Positions 44,821 through 54,900 of a DNA stretch of 64,000 bases are shown piece by piece. Made by a program: the position numbers and the translations under genes. The notes under the pieces were generated by a model, which worked only from the letters and a program-made list of their open reading frames with translations, did no database searches and was not told the origin of the DNA. The stretch lies in NCBI GenBank assembly GCA_024404115.1, contig JAKSQM010000008.1:1-64000 (forward strand), read 5' to 3'. The DNA is from Clostridia bacterium. GTDB taxonomy: Bacteria > Bacillota > Clostridia > Oscillospirales > Acutalibacteraceae. Each line of letters starts with the position of its first letter. Position 1 is the first letter of the stretch.

Positions 44821-46371
44821 ATGACAGTTACAGCATTCATTTCAGAGTTTCTAAATCAGTTCTTTGTTCAGGGCTTATTCGGTATCTTCAAGGGTATCGG
44901 AATGGGTATCGTAAATATGTTCAATGTTCCAAGATACATTGAAATCTTTAAGGCAAACTCAGGCAACTTCACAGCAACAGACTGGATTATTGCAATCCTT
45001 ACAGTTATTGCAACAATCGCAATTCTTGCAGTTATCGTTGTTCTTGTTGCAATCCTTGTTAAGAAATATTTAAGAGTTCGCAAAACTCTTGTTGACCAGG
45101 AAGAGCTTCTTAATGAAGTTGGCAACCTTAACAGAGAAATCATCAAGCTTTCTTCAGAAAAAGAAAGAATCCTTGCTATGAAGGTTTCACAGCTTGGTCT
45201 TAAGCCCGGCGAAAGCCCATTCGTTGAGCAGGAAGAAAAGGATGAGGACGAAGAGGAAAAGTCAGACGATGTTGATATGACTGCTGATGACTACAGCCGT
45301 TTCTATAAGTGCACACAGGTTGACCTTGAAATTGCTGATTATGTTCCCCCCGAATTTGATAACGAAATCACACTTCCCGAAATCGTTGACAGATTCCGTA
45401 ACTTCGCTTGCTCACAGCTTGGCCTTTTCTATGAGCCAAAGCTTATCAGACTTTTCCTTTCAGCATTTGCAACAACAAGACTTATCATCCTTCAGGGTAT
45501 TTCAGGTACTGGTAAAACTTCACTTGCTTATGCTTGGGGTAAATTCCTTCGCAACCCTGCAATCATTGCTTCAGTTCAGCCCTCATGGAGAGACCGTACA
45601 GAAATCTTCGGCTACTTCAACGAGTTCACAAAGCGCTTCAACGAAACAGAAGTTCTTAAAAAGATGTATGAAGCAACATATAAAGAAGAAATTTATATTA
45701 CCGTTCTCGACGAAATGAACATCGCTCGTGTTGAGTATTACTTCGCAGAGCTTCTTTCAATCCTCGAGATGCCTACAAGAGAAGAGTGGGTTGTATCCCT
45801 TGTTCCCAGCGTATGGCCCACAGACCCCAAACATCTCTTTGATGGTAAGCTCAGACTTCCTGAGAATATGTGGTACATCGGCACAATCAACAACGACGAC
45901 TCTACATTCGCCGTATCAGATAAGGTTTATGACCGTGCTATCCCCATTGACATTAACTCAAAAGGTAAAGCATTTGACGCTCCCAAAACAGAATGGCTTC
46001 CTCTCAGCTATAAGCATCTTGAAGCTATGTTCAAAGAGTGTCAGGAAAAATATAAGGTTTCAGATGAAAACCTCCGCAAGCTTGAAGAGCTTGATGACTA
46101 TGTTATCGAACACTTCCGTCTTGCTTTCGGTAACCGTATTGTTAAGCAGCTTAAAGAGTTCGTTCCTGCTTATGTTGGTTGCGGCGGAACAGAAATTGAC
46201 GGTATCGACTTCGTTCTTTGCCACAAGATTCTCCGTAAATTTGAAAGCTTGAACCTTTCATTCATCCGTGATGAAATCGACGGACTTATTACTTACCTTA
46301 ATAAGCATTTCGGTAAGTCAAATATGATGGAATCTAAAGAATATCTCTTAAGACTTCAGAAACTTATGTAA
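44821..46371 (+). CDS. Membrane-anchored McrB-like AAA+ ATPase
   Basis: A 516-residue protein. The first ~50 residues are amphipathic, then a transmembrane helix spans ~53-80, a coiled coil ~82-122 and an acidic linker ~135-155. The AAA_5/McrB-type ATPase follows: Walker A GISGTGKTS (226-234), the McrB-like PSWRDRTEIFGY (about 254-265), Walker B YITVLDEMN (292-300), sensor-1 GTINNDD (354-360) and an arginine-finger-like KVYDRA (368-373). McrB-type rings use NTP to drive partner proteins. Membrane attachment is unusual. The gene sits 43 bases after the peptidase and before a DUF2357-like gene. No nuclease partner is visible, so a surface-assembly role is more likely than DNA restriction; this is inference. 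Confidence 0.85.
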   Translation: MTVTAFISEFLNQFFVQGLFGIFKGIGMGIVNMFNVPRYIEIFKANSGNFTATDWIIAILTVIATIAILAVIVVLVAILVKKYLRVRKTLVDQEELLNEVGNLNREIIKLSSEKERILAMKVSQLGLKPGESPFVEQEEKDEDEEEKSDDVDMTADDYSRFYKCTQVDLEIADYVPPEFDNEITLPEIVDRFRNFACSQLGLFYEPKLIRLFLSAFATTRLIILQGISGTGKTSLAYAWGKFLRNPAIIASVQPSWRDRTEIFGYFNEFTKRFNETEVLKKMYEATYKEEIYITVLDEMNIARVEYYFAELLSILEMPTREEWVVSLVPSVWPTDPKHLFDGKLRLPENMWYIGTINNDDSTFAVSDKVYDRAIPIDINSKGKAFDAPKTEWLPLSYKHLEAMFKECQEKYKVSDENLRKLEELDDYVIEHFRLAFGNRIVKQLKEFVPAYVGCGGTEIDGIDFVLCHKILRKFESLNLSFIRDEIDGLITYLNKHFGKSNMMESKEYLLRLQKLM

Positions 46372-46419
46372 TCATAAAACTAATCCCGATAAATCTATGC
46401 AAAGGGGCATAAGGCGCAG

Positions 46420-48855
46420 ATGGATAAATCATATCTTGAATTATTTTTGGAATATAAAGACAGCATGAATGCTCTCACAACAGACAGTATGTTCTATGAG
46501 AATATGGCTGATATCGTTGAGAGAGGTAAGTCAAACTATTCATTATTCAACCGTTACTTTGAAAAGAAAATCGACTTAACATGGGTTGAAGAAATTGAAG
46601 CTTGTATAATTCCTCTTGATAATATTATTCGAGTTCCCCGTAAATTCATTGTTCAGGAAGAGGAAATCGTTCCTATCGAAAGAGCAAAGAAAATTACGGC
46701 GGAATCAGTTCGTCATCTTGCTCAGCATACAAATATGATTGCCAAGGTTGAGGGCGATACTGTTACTCCCAACGAAATCCTTAATGTTTTCAGAGAAGAA
46801 AGCTACGAGGTTTATGAAAATCGTTTTGTATATACCCTTATGCAGAACCTTATCAGATTTATTGATGTAAGATACAATGTTCTTTTCAATCTTTCAGATG
46901 ATGAAAATATGGCTTCACTGAAGATGGAAAATGAAACATTCCGTGGTAATGAAAAGATTACCTATAAGCTTGAAATTTCAACTCAGTCTGGCGGTAATGA
47001 GCTTGACGGTGCCGCAGATATGGACACTGAAAATGCAACCGCATTCCAGAGAATTGAAAGAATCAAGAAGATTATTAACGAATATGCTCATTCAGGCTTT
47101 ATGAAAGAGCTTCAGGGTTGCGCACCTGTTCGTCCTCCTATTATGAGAACTAACGCAATCCAGAAAAACCCCAACTTCAGAGCCTGTCTTAAATTGTGGC
47201 AGTTTATTCAGTCATACCGTGATGTAGGTTATGAAATTATTTCTAAAGAATCAAATGAAATGGTTAGCGATGAATACAGAACAGAGCTTAACCGTTTGAT
47301 TGCTACAAACTATATGCTCCTCAAAAATAACACAATTTCTGAGGACTCACTTGGCAAGAAAGCTAAGATGAGAAAGATTAAGCCCAAAATGCTCAAGCGT
47401 CTTGCAGAAGAGCTTGTTCTCGACTACGATATGGAAGAGGTTGAGATTAAGAGAGTTTTTGTTGACGAAGTTAAGCGTGTTGCAAAGCGTAAGCTTGAGG
47501 GCGAAACAAAAATCAAAGAAGCTATCGACAGAGCGCTTGCTTCAGAAAATGCAAGAAAGAAAGCTATTGAAGATAAAATCAAGGCTAAAATTGCTCATGA
47601 GAAAGAGATGGAGCGTCGCCGCATAGAGCGTGAAAGAGCAAGAATCGCAAAAGAGAAAGCTCTTGAAAAAGAACGCAAAGCAAAAGAGCGTGCAAGACTC
47701 AAGGCAAAGAAAGAGAAAGAGCTTGCGCTTGCCAAAGAAAAGGCTCGCAAAGAGAAAGAAAGAGCACGCCTTGCAAAAGAGAGAGAAGAAAGACTCGCTC
47801 TTATTGCAAAGCAGAAGGAAGAGGCAAGAATCGCCAAAGAAAAAGCCCGCAAAGAAAGAGAAGAGGCTGAAAGACTCGAAAAAGAGCGTATCGCCAAAGA
47901 AAAGGCTCGTCTGGCAAAAGAAAAAGCAATTCAGCTTGAAAAAGAGCGTATTGCTAAGGCTAAGGCAAAAGAGAAAGAAAGAATCGCAAGAGAAAAGGCT
48001 GCTCAGCTTGAAAAAGAACGCATTGCCAAAGAAAAGGCAAAAGAAAAAGAGCGTCTTGCAAAAGAGAAAGCGGCTCAGCTTGAGAAAGAAAGACTTGATA
48101 AAGCCAAGGCTAAAGAGAAAGAGCGTGTTGCAAGAGAAAAGGCAATTCAGCTTGAAAAAGATCGCATAGCTAAAGAAAAAGCTAAAGAGAAAGAACGCCT
48201 TGCCAAAGAGAAAGCAGCACTTCTTGAAAAAGAACGTGTAGCTAAGGAAAAGGCTAAAGAGAAAGAACGTCTTGCCAAAGAAAAGGCAGCACAGCTTGAA
48301 AAAGAGCGTGTAGCAAAAGAAAAGGCAAGAGAGAAAGAACGCCTTGCTAAAGAAAAAGCAGCTCAGCTCGAAAAAGAGCGTGTTGAAAAGGCCAAGGCAA
48401 AAGAAAAAGAACGCCTTGCTAAAGAAAAAGCAACACAGCTTGAAAAAGAGCGTGTAGCAAAAGAAAAGGCAAAAGAAAAAGAACGCCTCGCTAAAGAAAA
48501 GGCTGCTCAACTTGAAAAAGAAAGAGCTGAAAAAGCTAAAGAAAGAGAAAAGGCTGCCAAAGAAAAAGCCGCACTTCTTGAAAAAGAGCGTGTAGCAAAG
48601 GCTAAGGCAAAAGAGAAAGAAAGAATTGCCGCTGAAAAAGCAAAGATGCTCGAAAGAGAGCGCATTGCTAAAGAAAAGGCAAAAGAAAAAGAGCGTTTAG
48701 CAAAAGAAAAAGCAAAGCTTAAAGAAAAAGAAGAAAAAGAAAAAGCTAAGCAGCGTGAAAAAGAGCGTATCGAAAAAGCTAAACAGCGTGAAAAAGAAAA
48801 AATAGCTAAGGAAAAGGCTGCAAAGGCAGCTAAAACCAAGGCAAAGGAGCAATAA
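46420..48855 (+). CDS. DUF2357-like partner protein with ~445-residue Lys/Glu/Arg helical tail
   Basis: An 811-residue protein without signal peptide. Residues 1-360 are globular and resemble DUF2357/McrB-partner proteins: REESYEVYENRFVYTLMQNL (about 125-144) and PIMRTNAIQKNPNFRACLKLW (about 240-260). The rest (about 365-811) is almost entirely Lys, Glu, Arg, Ala and Leu, the pattern of a coiled coil or single alpha-helix, largely built of 24-residue repeats. The PD-(D/E)xK nuclease expected in DUF2357/McrC-type proteins is not visible. It follows the AAA+ gene by 48 bases and probably forms a complex with it. If fully helical, the tail would be roughly 65 nm long. The DUF2357 match is by eye and moderately secure. 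Confidence 0.75.
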   Translation: MDKSYLELFLEYKDSMNALTTDSMFYENMADIVERGKSNYSLFNRYFEKKIDLTWVEEIEACIIPLDNIIRVPRKFIVQEEEIVPIERAKKITAESVRHLAQHTNMIAKVEGDTVTPNEILNVFREESYEVYENRFVYTLMQNLIRFIDVRYNVLFNLSDDENMASLKMENETFRGNEKITYKLEISTQSGGNELDGAADMDTENATAFQRIERIKKIINEYAHSGFMKELQGCAPVRPPIMRTNAIQKNPNFRACLKLWQFIQSYRDVGYEIISKESNEMVSDEYRTELNRLIATNYMLLKNNTISEDSLGKKAKMRKIKPKMLKRLAEELVLDYDMEEVEIKRVFVDEVKRVAKRKLEGETKIKEAIDRALASENARKKAIEDKIKAKIAHEKEMERRRIERERARIAKEKALEKERKAKERARLKAKKEKELALAKEKARKEKERARLAKEREERLALIAKQKEEARIAKEKARKEREEAERLEKERIAKEKARLAKEKAIQLEKERIAKAKAKEKERIAREKAAQLEKERIAKEKAKEKERLAKEKAAQLEKERLDKAKAKEKERVAREKAIQLEKDRIAKEKAKEKERLAKEKAALLEKERVAKEKAKEKERLAKEKAAQLEKERVAKEKAREKERLAKEKAAQLEKERVEKAKAKEKERLAKEKATQLEKERVAKEKAKEKERLAKEKAAQLEKERAEKAKEREKAAKEKAALLEKERVAKAKAKEKERIAAEKAKMLERERIAKEKAKEKERLAKEKAKLKEKEEKEKAKQREKERIEKAKQREKEKIAKEKAAKAAKTKAKEQ
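47932..48717 (+). repeat. Tandem 72-nt coding repeats (24-residue units)
   Basis: Eleven units begin at 47932, 48004, 48076, 48148, 48220, 48292, 48364, 48436, 48508, 48574 and 48646. All are 72 nt except the 66-nt unit at 48508. Each encodes a variant of [CAG/CTT]-LEKER[IV]AKEKAKEKERLAKEKA. The spacing was checked unit by unit. Units vary mainly at I/V, Q/L and K/R positions. Long opposite-strand ORFs over this stretch are artefacts of the repeat. Confidence 0.92.
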
Positions 48856-48898
48856 CAAAGCTTCTGAATTGAGTTTGATACTCACTGATTCAGCTTTG
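48856..48898 (+). promoter_or_regulatory. Hairpin between the DUF2357-like and giant-protein genes
   Basis: CAAAGCT (48856-48862) pairs with AGCTTTG (48892-48898), with inner GAGT/ACTC pairing. No T-tract follows, so it is not an obvious terminator. It may modulate expression or protect mRNA ends. Confidence 0.4.
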
Positions 48899-48947
48899 TG
48901 CAGCAGCAAGGCTGAATCAATATAAATTGACCATCGTGGAGGTTGTT

Positions 48948-51900
48948 ATGATGAAGAGAAGAATTATTGAAAGGGTACTGGTATTGATAGTATCAATGGC
49001 AGTATTATTATCATCAACGGGGGTTTACTCTGTATTTGCACAGTCTTACAGAGAAATTGACTCATCCGTTTCTACAACTATACCTTCATCAACTTCTACT
49101 GCTGCATCTTCTGACGAAAACAAGCAGACTCCCACGAACCCTGCTATTGAAAAAACAACAGAACCCAACATCGTTGCCGAGGGTGGCTCGGTTACAAAGG
49201 ATGTTATTGAGGGAACAGGTACTTCTGCTGATCCTTATAAGATTTCAAGTGTAGATGACCTTTTCAAAATGCAGTCCATCATCAATAACACCCGCTTAAA
49301 AGATAAGTTCTTTATTCTCACTGATGATATTGACCTTTCTTCTGTAAGCTATGCTCAGCTCAGAGCAAACACTGTTCTCCCCGGAACAATCATTTCAGTT
49401 GATAAAGCTAAGAGCGATGCAGTTCCAAACGCAGTTAAATTCTACTTTAACGGTCGTAACCATAAGATTTCCGGTCTTAATATCAGCAACAGCGGCTCAG
49501 ATGCAGTTGCATTGTTTGGCTACATCAGCGCAAAGTCTGTTGTTAAAAATATTGTATTTGAAAACATTAAGGTTAATGTTTCATCAAAGAATGCTGTTGC
49601 AACAGGCGCCCTTGTTCTTTGCAACAACGGTGAATTCAGAAGCTGCACAGTAAACAACGTTTCTGTTAATGTTTCAAGCAGTGCAAACGGAAATATTTCG
49701 TCTAAACGAATTGCAAAAGCACTTTCAATCAACGAATCAACAGGTGTCATCGCAGTTAATAACGGTAAGGTAATTGATTTAGCTGTAAAAGATGCTTCTG
49801 TAAATGTTCAGTCAGCTAAGAATAATATTGGTCTTATCGGCATTAACAATGGCTCCGTTTCAAATGTTAAGCTCAGCGGTGCAACAATAAAAGCTGCAAC
49901 GGGCAGTGATGCAATCGGTGCTGTTGCAGGTAGGAATACTGGCAAGATTGAAAACGCAACAGTTGAAAGCTTAAAAGCTAATGTAAACGGCAAGGCAGCA
50001 TTTGGTGGCATCGCAGGTGTAAACTCTGGTTCAATCGTTTCCTGCGTAGCATCAGGCAGTGCTTACGGTTCAAACTGCACTGGCGGTATTGTTGGTAAAG
50101 CTGTTTCAGATAATAATGCTAAAACATCAAATGTTAAAAATTGCGCTTCATTTGTAAGAGTTGACGCAGCGTTAGAGATAGGCGCAGTTGTTGCCAAGGG
50201 CGAAACAAGATATTCGGATAACATCTGGTCATCAGAAAATAGCGGCAGAGCTTGCGCTTATGCAAACGGCGAAACTGCTGGCGATATGGTTCGTGATTTA
50301 AGATATGTTGTTGTTAAAGCAGGCTCAACAAAGGTTATTAACAAGGCAGAATTTGGCGGCAAGTTCGGCAATGCAGCTTATGTTCTTGATTCAACAAAGG
50401 CTGTTTCTTGCGATGGCAGCGGAATTTCATTCAGCGAAACAGAAAACGCTGTTGCAATCACCGCACAGTCAGCAGATAAAGTTGGCAAAATCACATTCGC
50501 AGCAAGAATTGCTGTTGACGCAGGTTACAATAACTCCTCAGTTGTTTCAAAGAATTTCACTGTAGCGGTTCTCACTGTTCCAGAAAATTCAAAGGGCGAC
50601 GGTTTAACAGAGGCAACTCCTATCGAAATCGGCAGTGGTGCAGGCCTTAAAATGATTGCCGCAGCTCCATATGCTAACTTCATTCTCACAAAGAATGTTA
50701 CATTACCCGAAAGCTGGGATTCTTCACTTAGCTTCACAGGTTCACTTAACGGTAACGGCTATAAACTCAAAGCCTCAAAACCCCTGTTCAGCTCAGTTTA
50801 TGGCAAGGTATCTAACCTGAATGTTGTTCTTTGCGGCAAAATCAACACAGCAATGTTTGGTAAAGCAGTTAATGCAGAGTTCAATAAAGTCAAACTTCTT
50901 AAAGGCACTGCTAAGGATGGCAATAGCTTCATCGGTCTTTCTGCTAACAAAAACTGCACAGGTGCATTCTTAAATAAAGTGATTGGCTCATCAAAACTTA
51001 ATGAGTGCTTCACAAATGTTCCTGTCAGCGTTGCAAGTGGCAGCGTAAAAGGTGTTGCAGGGTTTATCGGTATGCTTGACAGCAGCAAAGCGGTCATCAC
51101 CTCTTGCGGTGCTGTTACATCAATGACAAGTGCAAATGGCGAAAAGCTTTCATCATGTGCCGCATTCATTGCAAATACAAGCGATAATTCAAATGGCAAG
51201 ATTAAAGACTGCTATGCTACTCTTTATTCAGATGTTACTGATTATGTATTTGTTGTTAGCGGAGATAAGCAGGTTAATATTGAGAATTCATATTTTGGTT
51301 CTTCAAATAAAAAAGCTGTTGCAGCTCCCAAGAGTTTTACAAACGTAAATGCAAATAAGTGGATGTTCAAATCAGGCGAACAGGGATTTGTAACAGGCTC
51401 AGGCAGTTCTGTTGCAATCACTCTTCCCTCAAATATAGTTGATGCTTCAAAAGTATCTGCAAAAGATTTCAGCGTTATGTATGATGCATCAGTTCTTAAA
51501 GTAAACGCAAAAGCAATCACTGTTAAGAATGGTGCAGTTTATGTTCCTGTTGAGGCAGTGAATAATAAATCAACTATCAAAAACAGCGCACTTGTAATTG
51601 TTCATAAGACTACAGGTCTCCGTGCTGAGATTGGCATTTCAAACGGACTTGAAAAAGACGGAAATGGCAATTACCTTATTAACAGCGGTGCAGATTTCGG
51701 ATTTATCAACAGCAACTTTAACAAGTTTAAGGATAAGAACTTCATCCTCAAGAAAGACATTGATATGAGCGATGTTGATTTTGATGTTGTTGGCGGTGCA
51801 ACAAAAGCATTCAGCGGCACATTCAACGGCAAGAATCACACAATCAGCGGTCTTAAAGTCAGCTCAAAGGCTAAGGCAGGCCTCTTCGGTGCTCTTGACG

Positions 51901-54900
51901 GTGCAACTGTTAAGGACATTACATTCAAGAATGCGGTTGTTAAATCTGGCACAAGCTATGCAGGTGTTCTTGCTTCACAGATTACAAATAAATCAACAGT
52001 CAGCGGCATTACATTTAAAAATTGTAAGGTTGAGGGCAAAGAAAATTACGCAGGTATCCTTGCAGGCGAAGTTAAAGACAGCAAGGTTTCTGATATCGAA
52101 ATAATCGACAGCAAGGTTTCAGCTCTTAATGATGCAGGTATCCTTGCAGGTTATGCAAAATCAGCAGAGATTAAAGATGTAAAGGCAGAAAAATCAACAG
52201 CTGCTGGCGATAATAATATCGGTCTTGTAGGTCTTGTTGAAAACTCAGCAGTTAAGTCAGTTTCTGTTGACGATGCAAAGCTCACCGCAAAGAGAAATGT
52301 CGGCGGTGTAGCAGGCAGCGCAGAAAAAGCTAAGATTTCAAAGGCTGATGTCAGCGATTCAGAAATCAAAGCAGCAGCAGATGCATTAGGTGCAGCTCCC
52401 GTAGCTGGTGGTATCTGCGGCGATTTCAGCGGTAAAATCAGTAACGCTGTTGTTAAGTCATCAAAAATTACAGCAGACGGTAACGCAGCTGTAGCAGGCG
52501 GTATCGTTGCAGCTGGCGAAAAATCAGAGGTTGTTTCCTCTGCTGCAAATGAGGGCGTAAAGGTTAACGCTTCTGTTGCAGGTGGTATCATTGGTGAAGC
52601 TAACGGCGAAACAACAATCAAAAATTCAAAATCATGTGCAGCGGTTACTGGCTCAGATTCAGCATCAAAAGTAATCGAGGGCACAGGCGGAATCATCGGC
52701 AGAGTAACAGCTGACGATTTCGGTGATATAACAATAGAAAAGACAAATTCAGCAGGCACAGTTAAAGCCGCTGATTATGCAGGCGGACTTATCGGCTCTG
52801 TTCTTTCACAGAAAGCAACAGAAAAATCAATCAAAGATTGCGTAAGTGCCGCAAAGGTTGTAAGCGGTGCATCAGATGAAAATACGACATCAGGTCATGT
52901 TATCGGTGCAACACCAGAACTTAACGGTAAAGACATCAAGAAAGCTGTCAGCGGAGTTGTTTATTCCTCATACGCTTCAGATGTTCCTGCTTATGGCGAT
53001 GTTAAGGCAGATGGAACATACAGCGACCTCGATAAGGCTGTTAAAGCATCACTTAAAGATGTTATTACAGATAAAGACGAAGTAAAAGTTAAGGTTGCCA
53101 ACAGTGAAGCAGAAAAGCTCGGCTTCGTGTTCGATTCAGCAGAGGGCTGGCAGTCAGAATCTGAAAAGCGAATCGACGTTGTTGATTCTACAGAAAATCA
53201 GGTTACACTGAAAGCAGAAAAAACTGGTATCGTTGGTATCGTTGGCACATATACCCTTGATGGTGATGACAGTATCGACCTTGAGGTTGGTTTCACAGCT
53301 GAGTCAAAGATTGATGTTGTTCTCAAGGGCGAGGGCACTAAGGAATCTCCCTATATCATCTCAAACGCTTCTGAGCTTGAGGGAATCTCAGCATACGCTG
53401 ATAAGAATGCTTACTTCACATTGACTCAGGATATTGCAGTTAAGGCTGAAGAGTTCGACTTTGGCGGTGAGTTCTATAACGAAGGCAAGGGCTTCACTCC
53501 AATCGGCACAAGCGAAGTTCCGTTCAACGGCGTGTTCATGGGTAACGGTCATACCATCAGCGGAATCAAAATCAGTGATGTTGAAAACGGTGCACTCTTT
53601 GGTTACACAGACGGTGCAACAATCACAGATATAAATGTAAAAGATATGGCTGTATCAGCTGAAAAGGTTGCAGCAGTTGTTGTTGCAAACGCAGTTAATA
53701 CAGAAATTAAAAATGTAAATGTTTCAGACTCATCTGCTGTTGCAGAGTCAGAGCAGGGCAACGCAGCCGCTGTTGTGGCTTACGCGAATGGTTCAAACAT
53801 CAGCGATGTAACAGTTAAGAGCACAGAAATCACATCATGCACAAAAGAAAACGGCTACAATGTAGCTTGTGCCGGTGCAGTTAGTGCAAGAGCAATTGAC
53901 ACAACAATCTCTAACGCAGATGTTGATGAAAGCGTAAAAGTAACATCAGACGGTTCTGCAGCAGGACTTGTTGGTTACGGTGATAACGCTGTGATTAACA
54001 GTTCCAAGACATTTGCAGATGTAACAGGTTGCTTTGCTTCTGCAGTTGTTGCAAATGTTAAGGGTGTGCTTAAAGCAGACGGCATTGTTGCAGGCGGCAA
54101 AGTAAGCGGTAAAGAGTTTACTGCTGGTATTACGGCAAAGGCTTACGACGTTGTTAAGGTTGCAAATGCAGTTATTTCAGCAGAAATCAATGGTGAAGAT
54201 AAGATTGCAACTCTTGTGGCATACGCTGATGAAGATGTATTCACAGATTCAGAGGATTGCGAAGTTGATTTCAGCAACATCACATATTCAAGCTATCAGA
54301 ATGATGCTAAACCCTTTGCAAGCGCAAAAATTAACGCATATCAGAATGCACTTTACCTTGATAAGCTCGTTGATGTAAACAGCTTAACTGCCAAGGACGG
54401 TCAGTTTGTGTTCGTTGGCAAGGACGAAGTTAAGGTTGCAGATCAGGTTAAGTCAGATTATGACATCAGCTCACTTAATCTTGTTGATGTTTACAGTGAA
54501 CCCGAAAATCTTGTTAAATATAACAGCGAAAACGGCACTGTAACAGCAATTGGCACAGCAATAGAAGATGCTAAGCTTGTAATGAAGTTCGATAACGGAC
54601 TTGAAGCAGCAGTTGCACTCATCGCTATTAAAGATGCTGAAGGCAAAGGCACAACAGCTTCACCTTATATTATAAACAGCGAAGATACACTTAAACTTCT
54701 TAACCTTTATCCAAACGCTGTGTTCAGCATGAAGAGTGATGTTTCTCTTTCAGAGGAATGGACTCCTGTTGAAAACTTCACAGGCGTTCTTGACGGTAAC
54801 GGATTTGAAATCTCAGGTCTTAAAGTTAAGGCAGATAACGCAGGCTTGTTTGCCGCAATGAGTGGCAGTGCAACAGTAAGAAATGTTGTGTTCAGCAATG

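Noticed and set aside
47542..48510. 322-residue minus-strand frame rich in Phe/Leu/Ser, looking like a membrane protein
   Set aside because: It is the antisense reading of the Lys/Glu codon repeats in the 46420 gene. It has no ribosome site and no independent codon signature.
47932..48717. Regular 72-nt repeat as a possible CRISPR-like or satellite array
   Set aside because: Units are contiguous without spacers, keep the reading frame, and vary mostly at synonymous or conservative positions, so they are protein repeats.
44821..48855. McrBC-type restriction or phage-defence module
   Set aside because: The ATPase is membrane-anchored, no nuclease motif is visible in the partner, and the genes lie inside a secretion/fibre operon. 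Kept only as an evolutionary origin.
52151..52759. 202-residue minus-strand frame within the giant protein gene
   Set aside because: It is the antisense of low-complexity Ala/Ser/Val repeats in an uninterrupted 8-kb gene.
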